A stretch of DNA of 64,000 bases from Vairimorpha ceranae (Eukaryota > Microsporidia > Nosematidae): assembly GCF_000988165.1 (NCBI RefSeq), contig NW_020169298.1, positions 106,243 to 170,242 on the forward strand, given 5' to 3'. A program made the translations under genes and the position numbers. Below the pieces are notes generated by a model that had not been told where the DNA came from, did no database searches, and was given only the letters and a program-made list of their open reading frames with translations. Positions 20,553 to 30,459 of the stretch are shown one piece after another. Each line of letters opens with the position of its first letter. The stretch's first letter is position 1.

Positions 20553-21489
20553 CTACTTTATTTATATTTTTGAAAATAAATGAAATAATTTTTATACAAT
20601 TTTTAAAAAAACAAATTAGTTTTAAAAATTAATTTTAAAAATGGTACCAAATAATTAAAACATTTTAAAAGAAAATAAAATCTTATTTAGTTGTATTCTG
20701 ATTTGCACAATTATAAATACTTACGTGAGATTTTTTAAGAAAAAAAAAATTCAATTTGTATTTAAAAACACAACATTTTCTTACTGTAAAAACATTTAAA
20801 ATCATAAAATTTGTTAGTGTTACCCCACCTAACAACTAAAATCTTTTGATTGGCAGTTCGAAAAAGTAAACACAAACAAAGGCTTTTTATTTTGTTTAAC
20901 AAGGCTTACTCTGTTATGATTAATATATCAAATTTGGCTGTTGCATCTGTTTTAAAATTAATTGGAACTTATTTTAAAATTTTTAGTATCCATTGCAGTC
21001 TACCCTTTAAAACTACCAATAAATTATAGTTGTATTATTTGAAAACAATTCATTTTAATATATCAACAGTATACAACATTTTTAAATGAACTAATATTTG
21101 AATCTTTATTTTTACAATATAGAAAAACTCATTGTAAAACAAATGTTTTAACCTTTTAAATCAAAGAATTTTTCTTATTTGTCTTTAATCAGTTAAATAA
21201 ACCTGTAAAGTTATAATTTATTTTTATATGTAAAAAATAATTTTTGGTGTTTGTTAGAATAAATATACTTAAAAAATTCTATAATTTCGATCTTAAAACA
21301 TTTTAACTGTAAAATAAAATAATAAAAGCATCCAAAGTTTTTACACTTCAAGACTTTTATTTATTTTATAAAGGTTACAGATGGATAGCTTTTGCTTTAG
21401 TAATGCAAATCTTTTATATAAATTGCTAGCTCTTAGATTTTAATAGGTCATCTTAAGTATCTCAACATAAGTCTTTTTTTAAATTTTTC
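20553..21489. other. AT-rich spacer
   Basis: Divergent upstream regions of the SNARE and Sgt1 genes; nothing else recognised. Confidence 0.5.
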
Positions 21490-21504
21490 TTTTCCCCTTT
21501 TTAC

Positions 21505-21945
21505 ATGGAATTTGCAGAAACCAAAACATCAGTATTTCTGTTTTTATATGACAATTCTATTGACACTTCTCGTATTTCACTTAATAATCCCAAATCTTTA
21601 TTTATTACGCCTTATAAATCCATTGATTTATATAAAGAAGTAACACACATACAAAAAATAAAGGTTCATACAAAATGCGTAGAAATTATTTTAGTAAAAA
21701 AAGTACCGAGTAAGTGGTATACACTTTCAGGACCAGAAAACATTGATGAAAAGAAACAGGAACAAAAAGTGATAGAAGAGAATGATATAACACAGGATGA
21801 TGACATCATGAAGGTTTTAAGTAAAATTTACCAGAATGGTGATGAAAACACAAGAAGAGCAATGGAAAAATCTTTTATAGAAAGTGATGGCACAGTTTTA
21901 TCTACAAATTGGGAAGATGTAAAAAATAAAAAATATGAACAATAA
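21505..21945 (+). CDS. SGT1: Sgt1-like co-chaperone (CS + SGS domains, no TPR)
   Basis: HSP90 co-chaperone needed in yeast for kinetochore and SCF ubiquitin ligase assembly. 146 aa: a CS (p23-like) beta-sandwich at about residues 5-75, ending in the CS-type strand VEIILVKK plus W, then an acidic linker and the SGS domain with the near-invariant block DIMKVLSKIYQNGDENTRRAM and SDGTVLSTNWEDV. Yeast Sgt1 is about 395 aa and starts with a TPR domain; here the TPR is absent. CCCC at about 21494 lies upstream of the ATG, so the short form is the real start, not a truncation by mis-annotation. Confidence 0.92.
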   Translation: MEFAETKTSVFLFLYDNSIDTSRISLNNPKSLFITPYKSIDLYKEVTHIQKIKVHTKCVEIILVKKVPSKWYTLSGPENIDEKKQEQKVIEENDITQDDDIMKVLSKIYQNGDENTRRAMEKSFIESDGTVLSTNWEDVKNKKYEQ

Positions 21946-23072
21946 TATTTTTTTAGTGTTTTGTTTAAACATTGTTTATTACATAATAAAGATTTAAAAA
22001 AAATATAAATTTTAAATCGTTTAGTGTTAATTTATAAATAAATATACACCTTTTCCGAAATACTGTAATATTCTTAGTCTAGTTTATTTTGTCTACTGTA
22101 ATTTTATATTTTTCTTTGTTAAAATTTTAACATTATTGTTTACCTCATTAAAATAAATTATTTGTACGACAATGACATGATGTTTCTAAAATAAAAATTT
22201 AAATTGTGTTTTGTAATGTTATATTAAAATCATACTAGACATTAATGATATAAAGATTATTAAATGTTTTCCTAAACATATAAAAAAAAACACTTAGAAG
22301 TGTATCAATGTTAAATTACAATCAAAAAAAAACATCTTTTTAAACACCATTTAAAAAATACCATTTTGCATGTTTTAGATAGGCCTACAAAGGTTGATAA
22401 GTATTATAAACATAGTAAAAAAACAATTAATTGCTGTACAATGAATTTGATATAATTTAAAGTTTTTCAGAACAGAACAAAAATGTATGTGATTAGAATC
22501 TTTAATTTTAATATTTTTTTATAATAAATGGTACAACCAAGCACAGATGAAATCTATATTCTTGCGGGCATAAGCTTTAAAATTGTATTTAAATAATTAA
22601 AGTTGCATAAAAAATAGGATATAAATTAGATATATATATCTATGTTAAAGTTCAATGTCTTTTAATTTCTGGTCAAAAAATTTATGTAGAAGAAACACTT
22701 ATCTTTAATAAACATCTAAGTAGCTCTGCTAGACACGGTCACGTTTCGGAATATTATATTTTATAGTAAGAAGACATTGACATGTCACAAGAAAAGATTA
22801 AAGTGGAGTTTTAATATGAATTAAAAACTAGTATATATTATTTAAACTATTAAAATCTTTATTGTGATTTTAAGTATAAAATTAAGCTTTATAATTTTTT
22901 TTGTTTATGCAACTTCTGTAAATTTAAATTTAGCACTAAGAATTGTTTAACAATTTGTTGTTTAGTAAACAAACAAATTATAATTGCAGATAGTTTACAA
23001 AGTATTTTGCTTTGACAAATCATGTCAATAGAAGTTTTATGTGTCACATATTTTTCTTAAAAAATTTAAAAT
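21946..23072. other. AT-rich spacer
   Basis: No gene seen. The 3' end holds a GGG at about 23076, upstream of the B55 gene. Confidence 0.5.
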
Positions 23073-23096
23073 TCAGGGCAGTTAAAATTTAAGGAA

Positions 23097-24182
23097 ATGT
23101 GGATAAACAGAAATAAAATTACAATTTCACAGTCCTCTAGAAAATCTAAGTCTGAAATTTCAAATGTTTTGTACAAAAAGCATTTATACATAGGAACAGA
23201 AAGTGGAACAGTTGAATGTTATTCTCCTGCTAAGATTTACGAAACAGAATATTTTCAAAAAAAAATTGATTATTTGGAAAGTTGTGATATACAAGCCAAA
23301 ATAACAGCTTTTGATTTTATGGAAACAGGTGGAATAACAACTACTACTTTTGTAAGCAATGAAAGAAATATAAGAGTTTTTGATGTAAGAAATAATCTAT
23401 CAACAATCGATAATATAAATAATGTACCAGGTGGCACTTATTCACATGAACTTGTTAAAGAGTTTACTAATATTCATGCATACATTTGTAATTCAATATC
23501 TTTAAACAATGATAATCAATTTTTTATATCTTCTGATTACTTAGCTATAAATTTATGGAGACCTGATAGATTAGAAGGTTGTTACAATCTACTAAATATA
23601 AAACCTCTTAAGAATACTGATCTGGTGTATGTAATTAACACTTGTAAATTTAGTCCATATTTAAATACAATTTTTGGGTATTCAACCACCAATGGAGAAA
23701 TAACTTTTAATGATCTTAGAGAGTCATCAAAATCATCTAAAATATTAAAAATTTTATCAAAAGATTCTGAAATCAAGGATGCTGCTTTTAAACCTATTTC
23801 TGATTTTTCGTTTGTTAATGATAATTTAGTCGTTAATAGAAGTCTTAATAATGTAGCTTTAATTGATTTACGCAACGTAGAAAAAGATATTTTTAAAGTG
23901 ACTGTATCAGAGAAAATAAGTACAAATCCAGGAATATTGGATTCTGATGCGATATATGAAAAATTTAAAATTGCAGAAAATGGAAAATATGCTTTTACAG
24001 GAACATTTGACAATAAAGTGTACTGTATTAATTTACAAACAGGAGAAAAAGAAGTTGTGGTGCTTGATATTAAACATAGATCTAATGAGCTTAACAAAAC
24101 AAAATTTGTGGCTGCCAAAGAAAATGGCTTTTTTGTTTCATATGGCAACGTGATATACGAATATATTGACGAGAATTTATAA
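23097..24182 (+). CDS. CDC55: PP2A regulatory subunit B (B55/Cdc55 family)
   Basis: WD40 beta-propeller that targets the protein phosphatase 2A catalytic dimer to substrates, for example in mitotic exit. 361 aa. The B55-specific blocks are visible: YIGTESGTVECY in the first blade, SISLNNDNQFFISSDYLAINLWRPDR, YNLLNIKP, DLVYVINTCKFSPY, YSTTNGEITFNDLRES, and a C-terminal blade with FTGTFDNKVYCI. Yeast Cdc55 is 526 aa, so the scaffold is trimmed but the blade order is kept. A GGG lies about 20 bases before the ATG. Confident family call. Confidence 0.88.
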   Translation: MWINRNKITISQSSRKSKSEISNVLYKKHLYIGTESGTVECYSPAKIYETEYFQKKIDYLESCDIQAKITAFDFMETGGITTTTFVSNERNIRVFDVRNNLSTIDNINNVPGGTYSHELVKEFTNIHAYICNSISLNNDNQFFISSDYLAINLWRPDRLEGCYNLLNIKPLKNTDLVYVINTCKFSPYLNTIFGYSTTNGEITFNDLRESSKSSKILKILSKDSEIKDAAFKPISDFSFVNDNLVVNRSLNNVALIDLRNVEKDIFKVTVSEKISTNPGILDSDAIYEKFKIAENGKYAFTGTFDNKVYCINLQTGEKEVVVLDIKHRSNELNKTKFVAAKENGFFVSYGNVIYEYIDENL

Positions 24183-24684
24183 TTAATAGAACAAATAAAT
24201 TATCCAATTCTTATGACGATATTTTATAAATTTATAATAAAAGTTTAAATGAATTTATCAAATATATATTTTTTTATTATCAATTGACAACGTGTACGAT
24301 TCTACTAATATTGAAGGGCATGCAAGAGAAAGTCAAAAAGTTTATTATAAATGATAGGCATTGCAATAACAAAAGGATATTTTTAATATTTAGCATACAT
24401 TTTAAAGAAAATGGAACGACCAACGGGGAAGTGCTTAAAATTAAAGGCACAGCAATAATTACATAAAATTAAAATGTTTATGTAACATATTCTAAGGTAA
24501 ATCTTTTTGATAAAAATCTGTAATTGATTAACTTTATTTTACATTTTAATAAAATAGTTTATCACAATTATAATTGATTATTTTTAAAAATCGTTACGAC
24601 ACATTATTGCACCAGTACTTAATTAATTTTGATTTTATTTGTTAAACATAAGTTTATAAAAAATTCCAAACCTTTTTGTCGTAA
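24183..24684. other. Spacer with a possible 48-codon ORF
   Basis: A plus-strand ORF from the ATG at 24320 to 24466 (48 aa) is preceded by a GGGC directly before the ATG, but its product (MQEKVKKFIIND... ...KGTAIIT) matches nothing I recognise. It is left as a low-confidence candidate rather than a gene call. Confidence 0.25.
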
Positions 24685-26049
24685 ATGGAAGTTGGTTTAA
24701 TAGGTTTAGGGAACATGGGGAAAAATCTTGCAAAAAATCTGGATGACAAAGGATATAAGTTACATGTGTTCAACCGTACATATGCTAAAACAGAATTACT
24801 TGTAAAAGAAAATCCGAATATTATTCCTTACAAAACAATCAAAGATCTTGCAAATAGTTTTAAGAATCGAAAAATCATTTTTATAATGTTAACTGCGGGA
24901 AAAATAATTGATGATATATGTGATGAACTGTCAGAATATTTTTCTGAAGATGATATAGCAATAGATTTAGGGAATTCTAATTTCTTAGATACTATTCGCA
25001 GAAGTAAAACTTACAAATTTAATTTTGTCGGTGCCGGTATTTCAGGTGGTGAACTCGGTGCCAGGTACGGTGGATCACTAATGGCTGGATGTACAGCAAA
25101 TGTGTGGGAATCTGTAAAAAAAATATTTGAAGATTTATCGACTGATTCACTGATTTCTAATACTAAGTGTTGTGAAAGGTTTGGTAATGATGGTGCAGGA
25201 CATTTTGTAAAAATGGTTCATAATGGAATTGAATATTGTGATATGGATGTAATATCTGAATCGTATAATATATTAAAACAACTAGGCAACGATAATGAAA
25301 AGATATCTAAACTATTTTTAACATGGAATGAAAATAAATTAAAAAGTTATTTACTAGAAATAGCTGGTAAGATATTAGTAAAGAAAGAGAAAGAAGAATA
25401 TCTTATTGACAAAATTGAGGATTCTGCTCAACAAAAAGGGACAGGAAAAGCTTGCATTATTGAGGCAGTTGAATTAAATGTACCGGCTATAACAGTAGTA
25501 GAAGCGACATTTTCTCGTGTTATAAGTTCAAGAAAATCTGTTAGGGAAGAATTGAGTAAAAAACTTAAATTTAACATTAAAAATGATATTTTGATTAACG
25601 AAGATGATATACATAATAGTATATATCTCTGTAGGGCTATTTCTTACATACAAGGGTTTAATTTATTGAGAGCAGCATCTGATAAATATAAATGGAATAA
25701 GAATATGGATGATGTGTGCGACGTATGGAGCAATGGATGTATTTTAAGAGGTGCTTTCCTTAAAACAATGAAAAAAATAACTGAAGAGCGTAATTATGAT
25801 TACGAATTGGCTAATACATTCATAAATATTTACAATGAAAACATTGATAGTTTAAAAAGGCTTATTTTACATGCATCGGAAAAAGGAATACCAATACCTA
25901 CTATTTCATCTTGTTATAATTATATTATGGGAATGAGAGAAGCAGATAGCAATGGAAATATGATTCAATGTATGAGAGATTGTTTTGGTGGGCATACTGT
26001 TATTTTTAAGGGAGAAAAGGAAGCGAGGCATATTGATTGGCTTGAATAA
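24685..26049 (+). CDS. GND1: 6-phosphogluconate dehydrogenase (decarboxylating)
   Basis: Oxidises 6-phosphogluconate to ribulose 5-phosphate with NADP, giving NADPH and pentoses; cytosolic pentose phosphate pathway. 454 aa. Visible: N-terminal dinucleotide fold GLIGLGNMGKNLA, the NRT following strand 2, GAGISGGELGARYGGSLMAG, the catalytic GHFVKMVHNGIEY with its Lys, DSAQQKGTGKA, and the C-terminal GGHTVIFKG-like tail binding the neighbouring subunit. Slightly shorter than the usual 470-490 aa. No CCC adjacent to the ATG, but it is the first Met and the N-terminus aligns exactly with the family. Confidence 0.97.
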   Translation: MEVGLIGLGNMGKNLAKNLDDKGYKLHVFNRTYAKTELLVKENPNIIPYKTIKDLANSFKNRKIIFIMLTAGKIIDDICDELSEYFSEDDIAIDLGNSNFLDTIRRSKTYKFNFVGAGISGGELGARYGGSLMAGCTANVWESVKKIFEDLSTDSLISNTKCCERFGNDGAGHFVKMVHNGIEYCDMDVISESYNILKQLGNDNEKISKLFLTWNENKLKSYLLEIAGKILVKKEKEEYLIDKIEDSAQQKGTGKACIIEAVELNVPAITVVEATFSRVISSRKSVREELSKKLKFNIKNDILINEDDIHNSIYLCRAISYIQGFNLLRAASDKYKWNKNMDDVCDVWSNGCILRGAFLKTMKKITEERNYDYELANTFINIYNENIDSLKRLILHASEKGIPIPTISSCYNYIMGMREADSNGNMIQCMRDCFGGHTVIFKGEKEARHIDWLE

Positions 26050-26285
26050 AAGTTTACATTATTAATTATTGTAGTTATGTTACATATCTATCTATTTGAT
26101 TTTTAAAAAATAATAATATTCTATATCTTTTAAAGTGTTAATGTATTATAAAACCCTAAAATATTTCAAATGTCTCAAAGATAAATGATCTACAATAAAC
26201 CATTTTATTCAAATATATTTTACAGCATTAAAAATTCATTATATTGATGACAATATTTACCGATGTAAAAATTAAGATATTCAAT

Positions 26286-26289
26286 CCCT
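26286..26289 (+). promoter_or_regulatory. CCC start-proximal motif of the 46-codon ORF
   Basis: CCCT just before the AAATG at 26292. It is the main reason to believe the following very short ORF. Confidence 0.5.
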
Positions 26290-26291
26290 AA

Positions 26292-26432
26292 ATGTTTGAA
26301 AAACTTAAAGAATTAGAAGCTACACTAAAAAATTTTAGAAAAGGTGAACTAAATACAAGTGACACACCTGTCACATCAATAGTGTGTCCAAAATATTTTA
26401 GTAAAGAAGAATACATTGAACTTATTGAATAA
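26292..26432 (+). CDS. Very small hypothetical protein (46 aa)
   Basis: A 46-codon frame beginning MFEKLKELEATLKNF and ending YFSKEEYIELIE. It has a CCC directly before its ATG, the same signal as the large genes, and lies on the same strand between 6PGDH and the next gene with a 43-bp gap to the latter. An N-terminal amphipathic helix (LKELEATLKNFRKG) is plausible, followed by a short segment with a single Cys. The family is not recognised. Small complex subunits of this size (for example of Pol, DASH or TIM complexes) exist in microsporidia but nothing specific supports one of them. Confidence 0.55.
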   Translation: MFEKLKELEATLKNFRKGELNTSDTPVTSIVCPKYFSKEEYIELIE

Positions 26433-26475
26433 TAAATATTTTTTATACTTTTTATTTTTCAACCCCAATTTATAA

Positions 26476-27450
26476 ATGATTAATGGAAAAAACATGTTTA
26501 CATTCCAAATAAGAAAGTTAAGATCACAGAAAGAGTTTAATAGCATTATTCCCGATGATCCAAGTAATATATTTGAGTATACTGGTAAAAAGAGAAAAAT
26601 TGTTAATTTTGATAATATTTTTGTTAAGGGCAAACAAAAAACGAAACCTGTCAAAAATGTCGAATTTAACAATAAAGTTATACAAACAAACAAACTATTA
26701 TTTACGAAAAATATAAAAAAGTCGAATGGCATAAATAAAAATGTTAAAAAGATTGATTTTGATAATGCTTTATTACGAAGTAGTAGTAAATGTCGAACTG
26801 AAATTTCTAAAGAAAATTTGAGTAATAAAAAATTAACAAAAAATGGTAAAATGCAGCCTGTTACATTTGTTTTACCTTCCACTAGTACTTTTGTTGAGCA
26901 TTCGATTGAAGTCGTAAATGTTAATAAAAAAGAGAAAGAATCACAGTTTAAATCGGAATTGCCTATGCCTATAATAAAAGATGATACTATGTATCCTCTT
27001 ACAATTGGTGATTGTACAACAGTTACTGATGTTATATTGTTATTTACCAAAACAGAAAAGAGCAATTATTCTACTAAACTTAAAGATTTGTTAGTTAATA
27101 ATAAAAATATGTTTAATTCTATTTGTGAAGATGAGTTAAAGGATTTAGAAAACAAGATAGAACAGGTAGATATACAAAAAGATAAGTGGTATAGAGTTAA
27201 AAGTAAAGTCATAAAAGAGAATTTTATTGATCTATCAGTTTATACTAAAGAATCATTTACTGAGGAAAATTTATTTTTAGAAGATTTTGATATGACTACA
27301 ATAGGTTTTATAAAAAATAATATGAAAAATTATCTTGTAAATTTGACAGAAAGATTAAATGAAATAGAAGAGAAAATATTTAGTCTAACAAAAAATGAGC
27401 AAAGGTTAGATCCAATTATTCTTCTTAATGCATTGACTAAATATAATTAA
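26476..27450 (+). CDS. Hypothetical basic protein (324 aa)
   Basis: Not recognised. The N-terminal ~150 residues are basic, Lys/Asn-rich and probably disordered, with a repeated short pattern (IVNFDNIFVKG and KIDFDNALLR). The C-terminal part (from about residue 170) is helical: LLFTKTEKSNYSTKLKDLLV, then DELKDLENKIEQVDIQKDKWY, then a final helix LTERLNEIEEKIFSLTK. No signal peptide or membrane segment, suggesting a nuclear or cytosolic complex subunit. CCCC at 26463-26466 is 9 bases before the ATG. Same strand as Sec61-gamma downstream (79 bp to its ATG). Confidence 0.75.
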   Translation: MINGKNMFTFQIRKLRSQKEFNSIIPDDPSNIFEYTGKKRKIVNFDNIFVKGKQKTKPVKNVEFNNKVIQTNKLLFTKNIKKSNGINKNVKKIDFDNALLRSSSKCRTEISKENLSNKKLTKNGKMQPVTFVLPSTSTFVEHSIEVVNVNKKEKESQFKSELPMPIIKDDTMYPLTIGDCTTVTDVILLFTKTEKSNYSTKLKDLLVNNKNMFNSICEDELKDLENKIEQVDIQKDKWYRVKSKVIKENFIDLSVYTKESFTEENLFLEDFDMTTIGFIKNNMKNYLVNLTERLNEIEEKIFSLTKNEQRLDPIILLNALTKYN

Positions 27451-27523
27451 TAATTATGATTTAATAAATAAAGATATGTTTATTTTACATGAACTGTTCG
27501 TATTTTATACAAAAATTATTTTA

Positions 27524-27528
27524 CCCCC
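27524..27528 (+). promoter_or_regulatory. CCCCC motif deciding the Sec61-gamma start
   Basis: Five C directly before the ATG at 27530. The frame also has an upstream ATG at 27476, but that would add 18 residues not seen in the family. Confidence 0.7.
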
Positions 27529-27529
27529 A

Positions 27530-27754
27530 ATGAATAGCTGTAAACAAAAAAAGAGCTCTTATTTTTCTTTTATACCGAACGAAATTTTATGTATTAAAAA
27601 TTTCTGGAATAAGTTAGTGCATCCTTCTAAGAAAGAATTTTTAACCTCGATAAGATTACAAGCAACAGCGATAGGATTAGTTGGAATTGTAGGATATGTA
27701 ATTAAATTAATACATATTCCTATTAACAATATTTTAGTAAATAAACCCAATTAA
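27530..27754 (+). CDS. SSS1: Sec61-gamma (Sss1), translocon subunit
   Basis: Single-pass tail-anchored subunit of the ER protein-conducting channel Sec61. 74 aa: an N-terminal cytosolic amphipathic helix with CIKNFWNKLVHPSKKEF (the family's conserved P-x-x-x-E-F segment), then the membrane helix starting AIGLVGIVGYVIKL and the very conserved end IHIPINNILV. The length equals the family's usual 70-80. An extended version from the ATG at 27476 is possible but less likely. Confidence 0.92.
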   Translation: MNSCKQKKSSYFSFIPNEILCIKNFWNKLVHPSKKEFLTSIRLQATAIGLVGIVGYVIKLIHIPINNILVNKPN

Positions 27755-27819
27755 ATTTATTAACATTTACTTTTTAAATAGCTAAAATTTACTCTTTATA
27801 TCTAAAAGTATTACTTCCT

Positions 27820-28434
27820 CTACTTCCTTCTAAATTTTAAATATATAATCAAAAAAAAACTTAAAACACCCAAACTTTTCCAGGAAATTCTATCTATAAA
27901 ACCATTGCAAACATCACCCAATACTTCAAATAACACACTTGTATATTTTATACTTCCAGTATTTATAATACATTCCCACTCACTGCATATTTTTTCGAGT
28001 GCTGGAACCCTAGTAGATTTATTACATTTATTTATTTTAAAATTTTTACGTGCTGTTTCAGTCAGCTTTTGCAATTCAAATTTCTTTACATTTATTTTGT
28101 GCATAATATCTTTCTGTAAAAAGAAAAATAATTGAATTAATAAATACATAAGTAAGAGTGAAAGAAATATATCTGTGAGGTAAAAAATATATTTATAGCA
28201 TAAACCAAAATTAATATTTGTAAGCTTTTTAAAAATACTAGTTTGTCTTTCTTTTTGTATTTTTTTATTATTTACATCATTAGAGTTGATTGTAGGCAGA
28301 TATTTAATAATTTCTGTGCAATCCAAATCTATTCTATTTCTTTTTATAGGAGATAAGTATTCACATGTCTTTTGTTTTCTTGGTTGTGTTACTTCCCATT
28401 TAAAGTCGTGTTCAACGTCCATAGGAATGTTCAT
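27820..28434 (-). CDS. Brl1/Brr6-like nuclear envelope protein
   Basis: Double-pass membrane protein of the nuclear envelope; in yeast Brl1/Brr6 help nuclear pore complex assembly and membrane lipid homeostasis. 204 aa: a soluble N-terminus, a hydrophobic segment at about 81-106 (LTDIFLSLLLMYLLIQLFFF), a lumenal domain with the four conserved cysteines (INKCNK, EKICSEWEC, DVCNGF) that form the family's disulfide core, the ISWKSLG segment, and a second hydrophobic segment at about 187-200. This layout is the Brl1/Brr6 domain. The CCC before the ATG (GGG at 28441-28443) supports the start. Converges with Sec61-gamma (65 bp). Confidence 0.82.
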   Translation of the reverse strand: MNIPMDVEHDFKWEVTQPRKQKTCEYLSPIKRNRIDLDCTEIIKYLPTINSNDVNNKKIQKERQTSIFKKLTNINFGLCYKYIFYLTDIFLSLLLMYLLIQLFFFLQKDIMHKINVKKFELQKLTETARKNFKINKCNKSTRVPALEKICSEWECIINTGSIKYTSVLFEVLGDVCNGFIDRISWKSLGVLSFFLIIYLKFRRK

Positions 28435-28502
28435 GTCGAAGGGTAAAAAAATATGTGATTTTTTAAGAGAAGTTTATTGCTGAAATTCTTTGATAAAATA
28501 AA

Positions 28503-29879
28503 TTATAATTCTCTAAGTGCCATTGTAGCATAACATGAAGAGTTAAGCTCAAAAGATACTACAAAATCCGTACCATCCTGCCATGCTAAAACATTCTTAG
28601 CTTTTTCTAAAACTTTACGTTCACCGCCTTTTAAAAGCTTATCATTCATTTTCTGTAATTTTAGTACAGAATCAGAAAAATCTTGTTTGGTTTCAATAAA
28701 TTTATTGACATCTTTGTTAAATAAAAAACTTTGATAAGAATGTAAATATAACATCCTAATTTCTCTTCTCATACTAAGTACTATTTGTTTATAATCTACT
28801 TTCTTTTGGTAAAGTAATTTTTTAAAAATAAATCTTTCTGTATTGTCACATTTTCTTAGACATTCTTCAAAATTTTTTTCTATAAAATCCGCATATCCTT
28901 TACTATTTTTAATTATAAGATTAATAGCCTCTTCATACTCTTTATTAAGAATCTTTTCCCCTACAATGTGATTATTTTTTGCTTTACCAAATCTTTGAGG
29001 TCCATAATAATTAATAAATCCGTTTTCTATATTTTTATACTTTAAATCAGCCGCATTTCTAATTTTTATTGTAAATTTATTGCCTTTAAGGTCACCTAGT
29101 CTTTTAGAATGTCCCCCTTTAATGTTATAAATACCAATACATGATTTATATTGTTCATTATTTACTGTAGTTTCTTTTTTTATGTCATCAAAAATTTGCT
29201 GTTCATCTCCGGTAATTTCTATATCCTCTAGAAATTTAATTACACGAAGAATATCATAATCTTTATTTGTACATTCTGTATATTCAAATACAAAATTTAA
29301 TAAATTATTAATATTTGTTTTGCAACTGACTTCTTGATAAGTAATTGCTTTTTTATCTTTGTTTCCGGCGAATGACACCGAGCAACCAATATTACGTTCA
29401 ATAAATTTACAAGCATCCACTGTATTCATCATAACCTTTTTTAACACAAAATTGTATGTATTTGAATGTGATCTTTCAAATATAAATTGATCATCAATAG
29501 TTTTAGTATTAATAAACAAGTTATAAGATAAATAATTATGTAAATTAGTCCTTAGTTCCTTATCTTTTATTATAATAGGTTTATAATCCAAATCTTTGTA
29601 CAGAGATTTAAGAGTATTTAAATCATAATCTTTATTAAAATCACTACAACAAATAAAATTTGTGATATCTTCTTCAGTTCTTGGCTCAGTTAACAAATAT
29701 ATCATTAAATTTATAGATTTAATATATTCCTGTAGGTTAATCACTGGTGATACATCACACAATATGTTGTTACTTGTTATTTCTTGTACAATAAAATCTT
29801 CAGGTTTTTCTTTTATTTGTAAATCAAGTTCGTCCCTGCTTTCGTTAAAAAAATATTTTATTTCTAGTGCAGGATCCAT
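28503..29879 (-). CDS. PUS7: tRNA/RNA pseudouridine synthase Pus7 (TruD family)
   Basis: Converts U to pseudouridine at U13 (and U35) of tRNAs and in U2 snRNA in yeast. 458 aa from the ATG at 29879. Visible: CSVSFAGNKDKKAITYQE containing the catalytic Asp in the NKD motif, the GDLKGNKFTIKIRN strand, and FINYYGPQRFG, the TruD family signature. The frame is open 15 codons further upstream to 29924, but the CCC directly before the ATG at 29879 and the protein start MDPALEIKYFF argue for the internal Met. The stop is 61 bp from the Brl1 gene start. Confidence 0.94.
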   Translation of the reverse strand: MDPALEIKYFFNESRDELDLQIKEKPEDFIVQEITSNNILCDVSPVINLQEYIKSINLMIYLLTEPRTEEDITNFICCSDFNKDYDLNTLKSLYKDLDYKPIIIKDKELRTNLHNYLSYNLFINTKTIDDQFIFERSHSNTYNFVLKKVMMNTVDACKFIERNIGCSVSFAGNKDKKAITYQEVSCKTNINNLLNFVFEYTECTNKDYDILRVIKFLEDIEITGDEQQIFDDIKKETTVNNEQYKSCIGIYNIKGGHSKRLGDLKGNKFTIKIRNAADLKYKNIENGFINYYGPQRFGKAKNNHIVGEKILNKEYEEAINLIIKNSKGYADFIEKNFEECLRKCDNTERFIFKKLLYQKKVDYKQIVLSMRREIRMLYLHSYQSFLFNKDVNKFIETKQDFSDSVLKLQKMNDKLLKGGERKVLEKAKNVLAWQDGTDFVVSFELNSSCYATMALREL

Positions 29880-29882
29880 GGG
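29880..29882 (-). promoter_or_regulatory. CCC motif deciding the Pus7 start
   Basis: CCC on the coding strand directly before the ATG at 29879. Confidence 0.6.
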
Positions 29883-29935
29883 ATAAAAATCATGCAAAAA
29901 TTTTATTTTATATTTTTTTAGCATAAAAATAAAAA

Positions 29936-30418
29936 TTAATAAATTTTAATAAATGGCTCATAAGCTACTTTTACTGGAACATTTTTAGATAAATCAAGTA
30001 CAAACTCTTCTCTGGGTCCTTCTTCCTTCTGCCTAATATATTCTGGTTTCACTCCATTTTTTCTTGCTTCTTCTAAAATCTCCCTATTTTTCTTAACTCT
30101 TTCCAAAAAGGCATCTCTTCCTTTGTATCTTTTAAGATGTTCAACTCGCACAAAAATAGTTTTAACCGACAATCTACCGTTTACTTTTTTATGTAGAACT
30201 ACACCAACTGATTTAGGATTAACAGTAAAGACTCTTCCAGTACGACCATGGTAATATTTAAAAGGCATACCTTTATGAATAGATGGGTTTATATTAATAG
30301 TCACATAATCCCCAATTCTGTATGTAGCAAGGTATACACTCAACCCGGGAGTACCATGCTTTCTAAATGGCTGTTTAAGAAGTTGACGAGTTTTTCTTCG
30401 ATATCCACCTGCTGACAT
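29936..30418 (-). CDS. RPL21: 60S ribosomal protein eL21
   Basis: Component of the large ribosomal subunit. 160 aa, equal to the usual length. Visible family landmarks: GGYRRKTR at the N-terminus, KPFRKHG-like [42 protein letters not shown], and [19 protein letters not shown]. No intron interrupts it. CCCC on the coding strand (GGGG at 30423-30426) lies just before the ATG. Its stop is 12 bp after the upstream-extended Pus7 ATG at 29924. Confidence 0.97.
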   Translation of the reverse strand: MSAGGYRRKTRQLLKQPFRKHGTPGLSVYLATYRIGDYVTININPSIHKGMPFKYYHGRTGRVFTVNPKSVGVVLHKKVNGRLSVKTIFVRVEHLKRYKGRDAFLERVKKNREILEEARKNGVKPEYIRQKEEGPREEFVLDLSKNVPVKVAYEPFIKIY

Positions 30419-30459
30419 TTTAGGGGTTGAATTAAAAAAATATTTGAAATCCTAATAAA
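30419..30459. promoter_or_regulatory. 41-bp divergent promoter of eL21 and SmG
   Basis: Only 41 bases separate the two start codons. It contains GGGG at 30423-30426 serving eL21; SmG has no C/G triplet of its own next to its ATG, so one compact region probably drives both. Confidence 0.55.

Noticed and set aside
29880..29924. Upstream ATG extension of Pus7
   Set aside because: Internal ATG has CCC directly before it and gives a family-like start.
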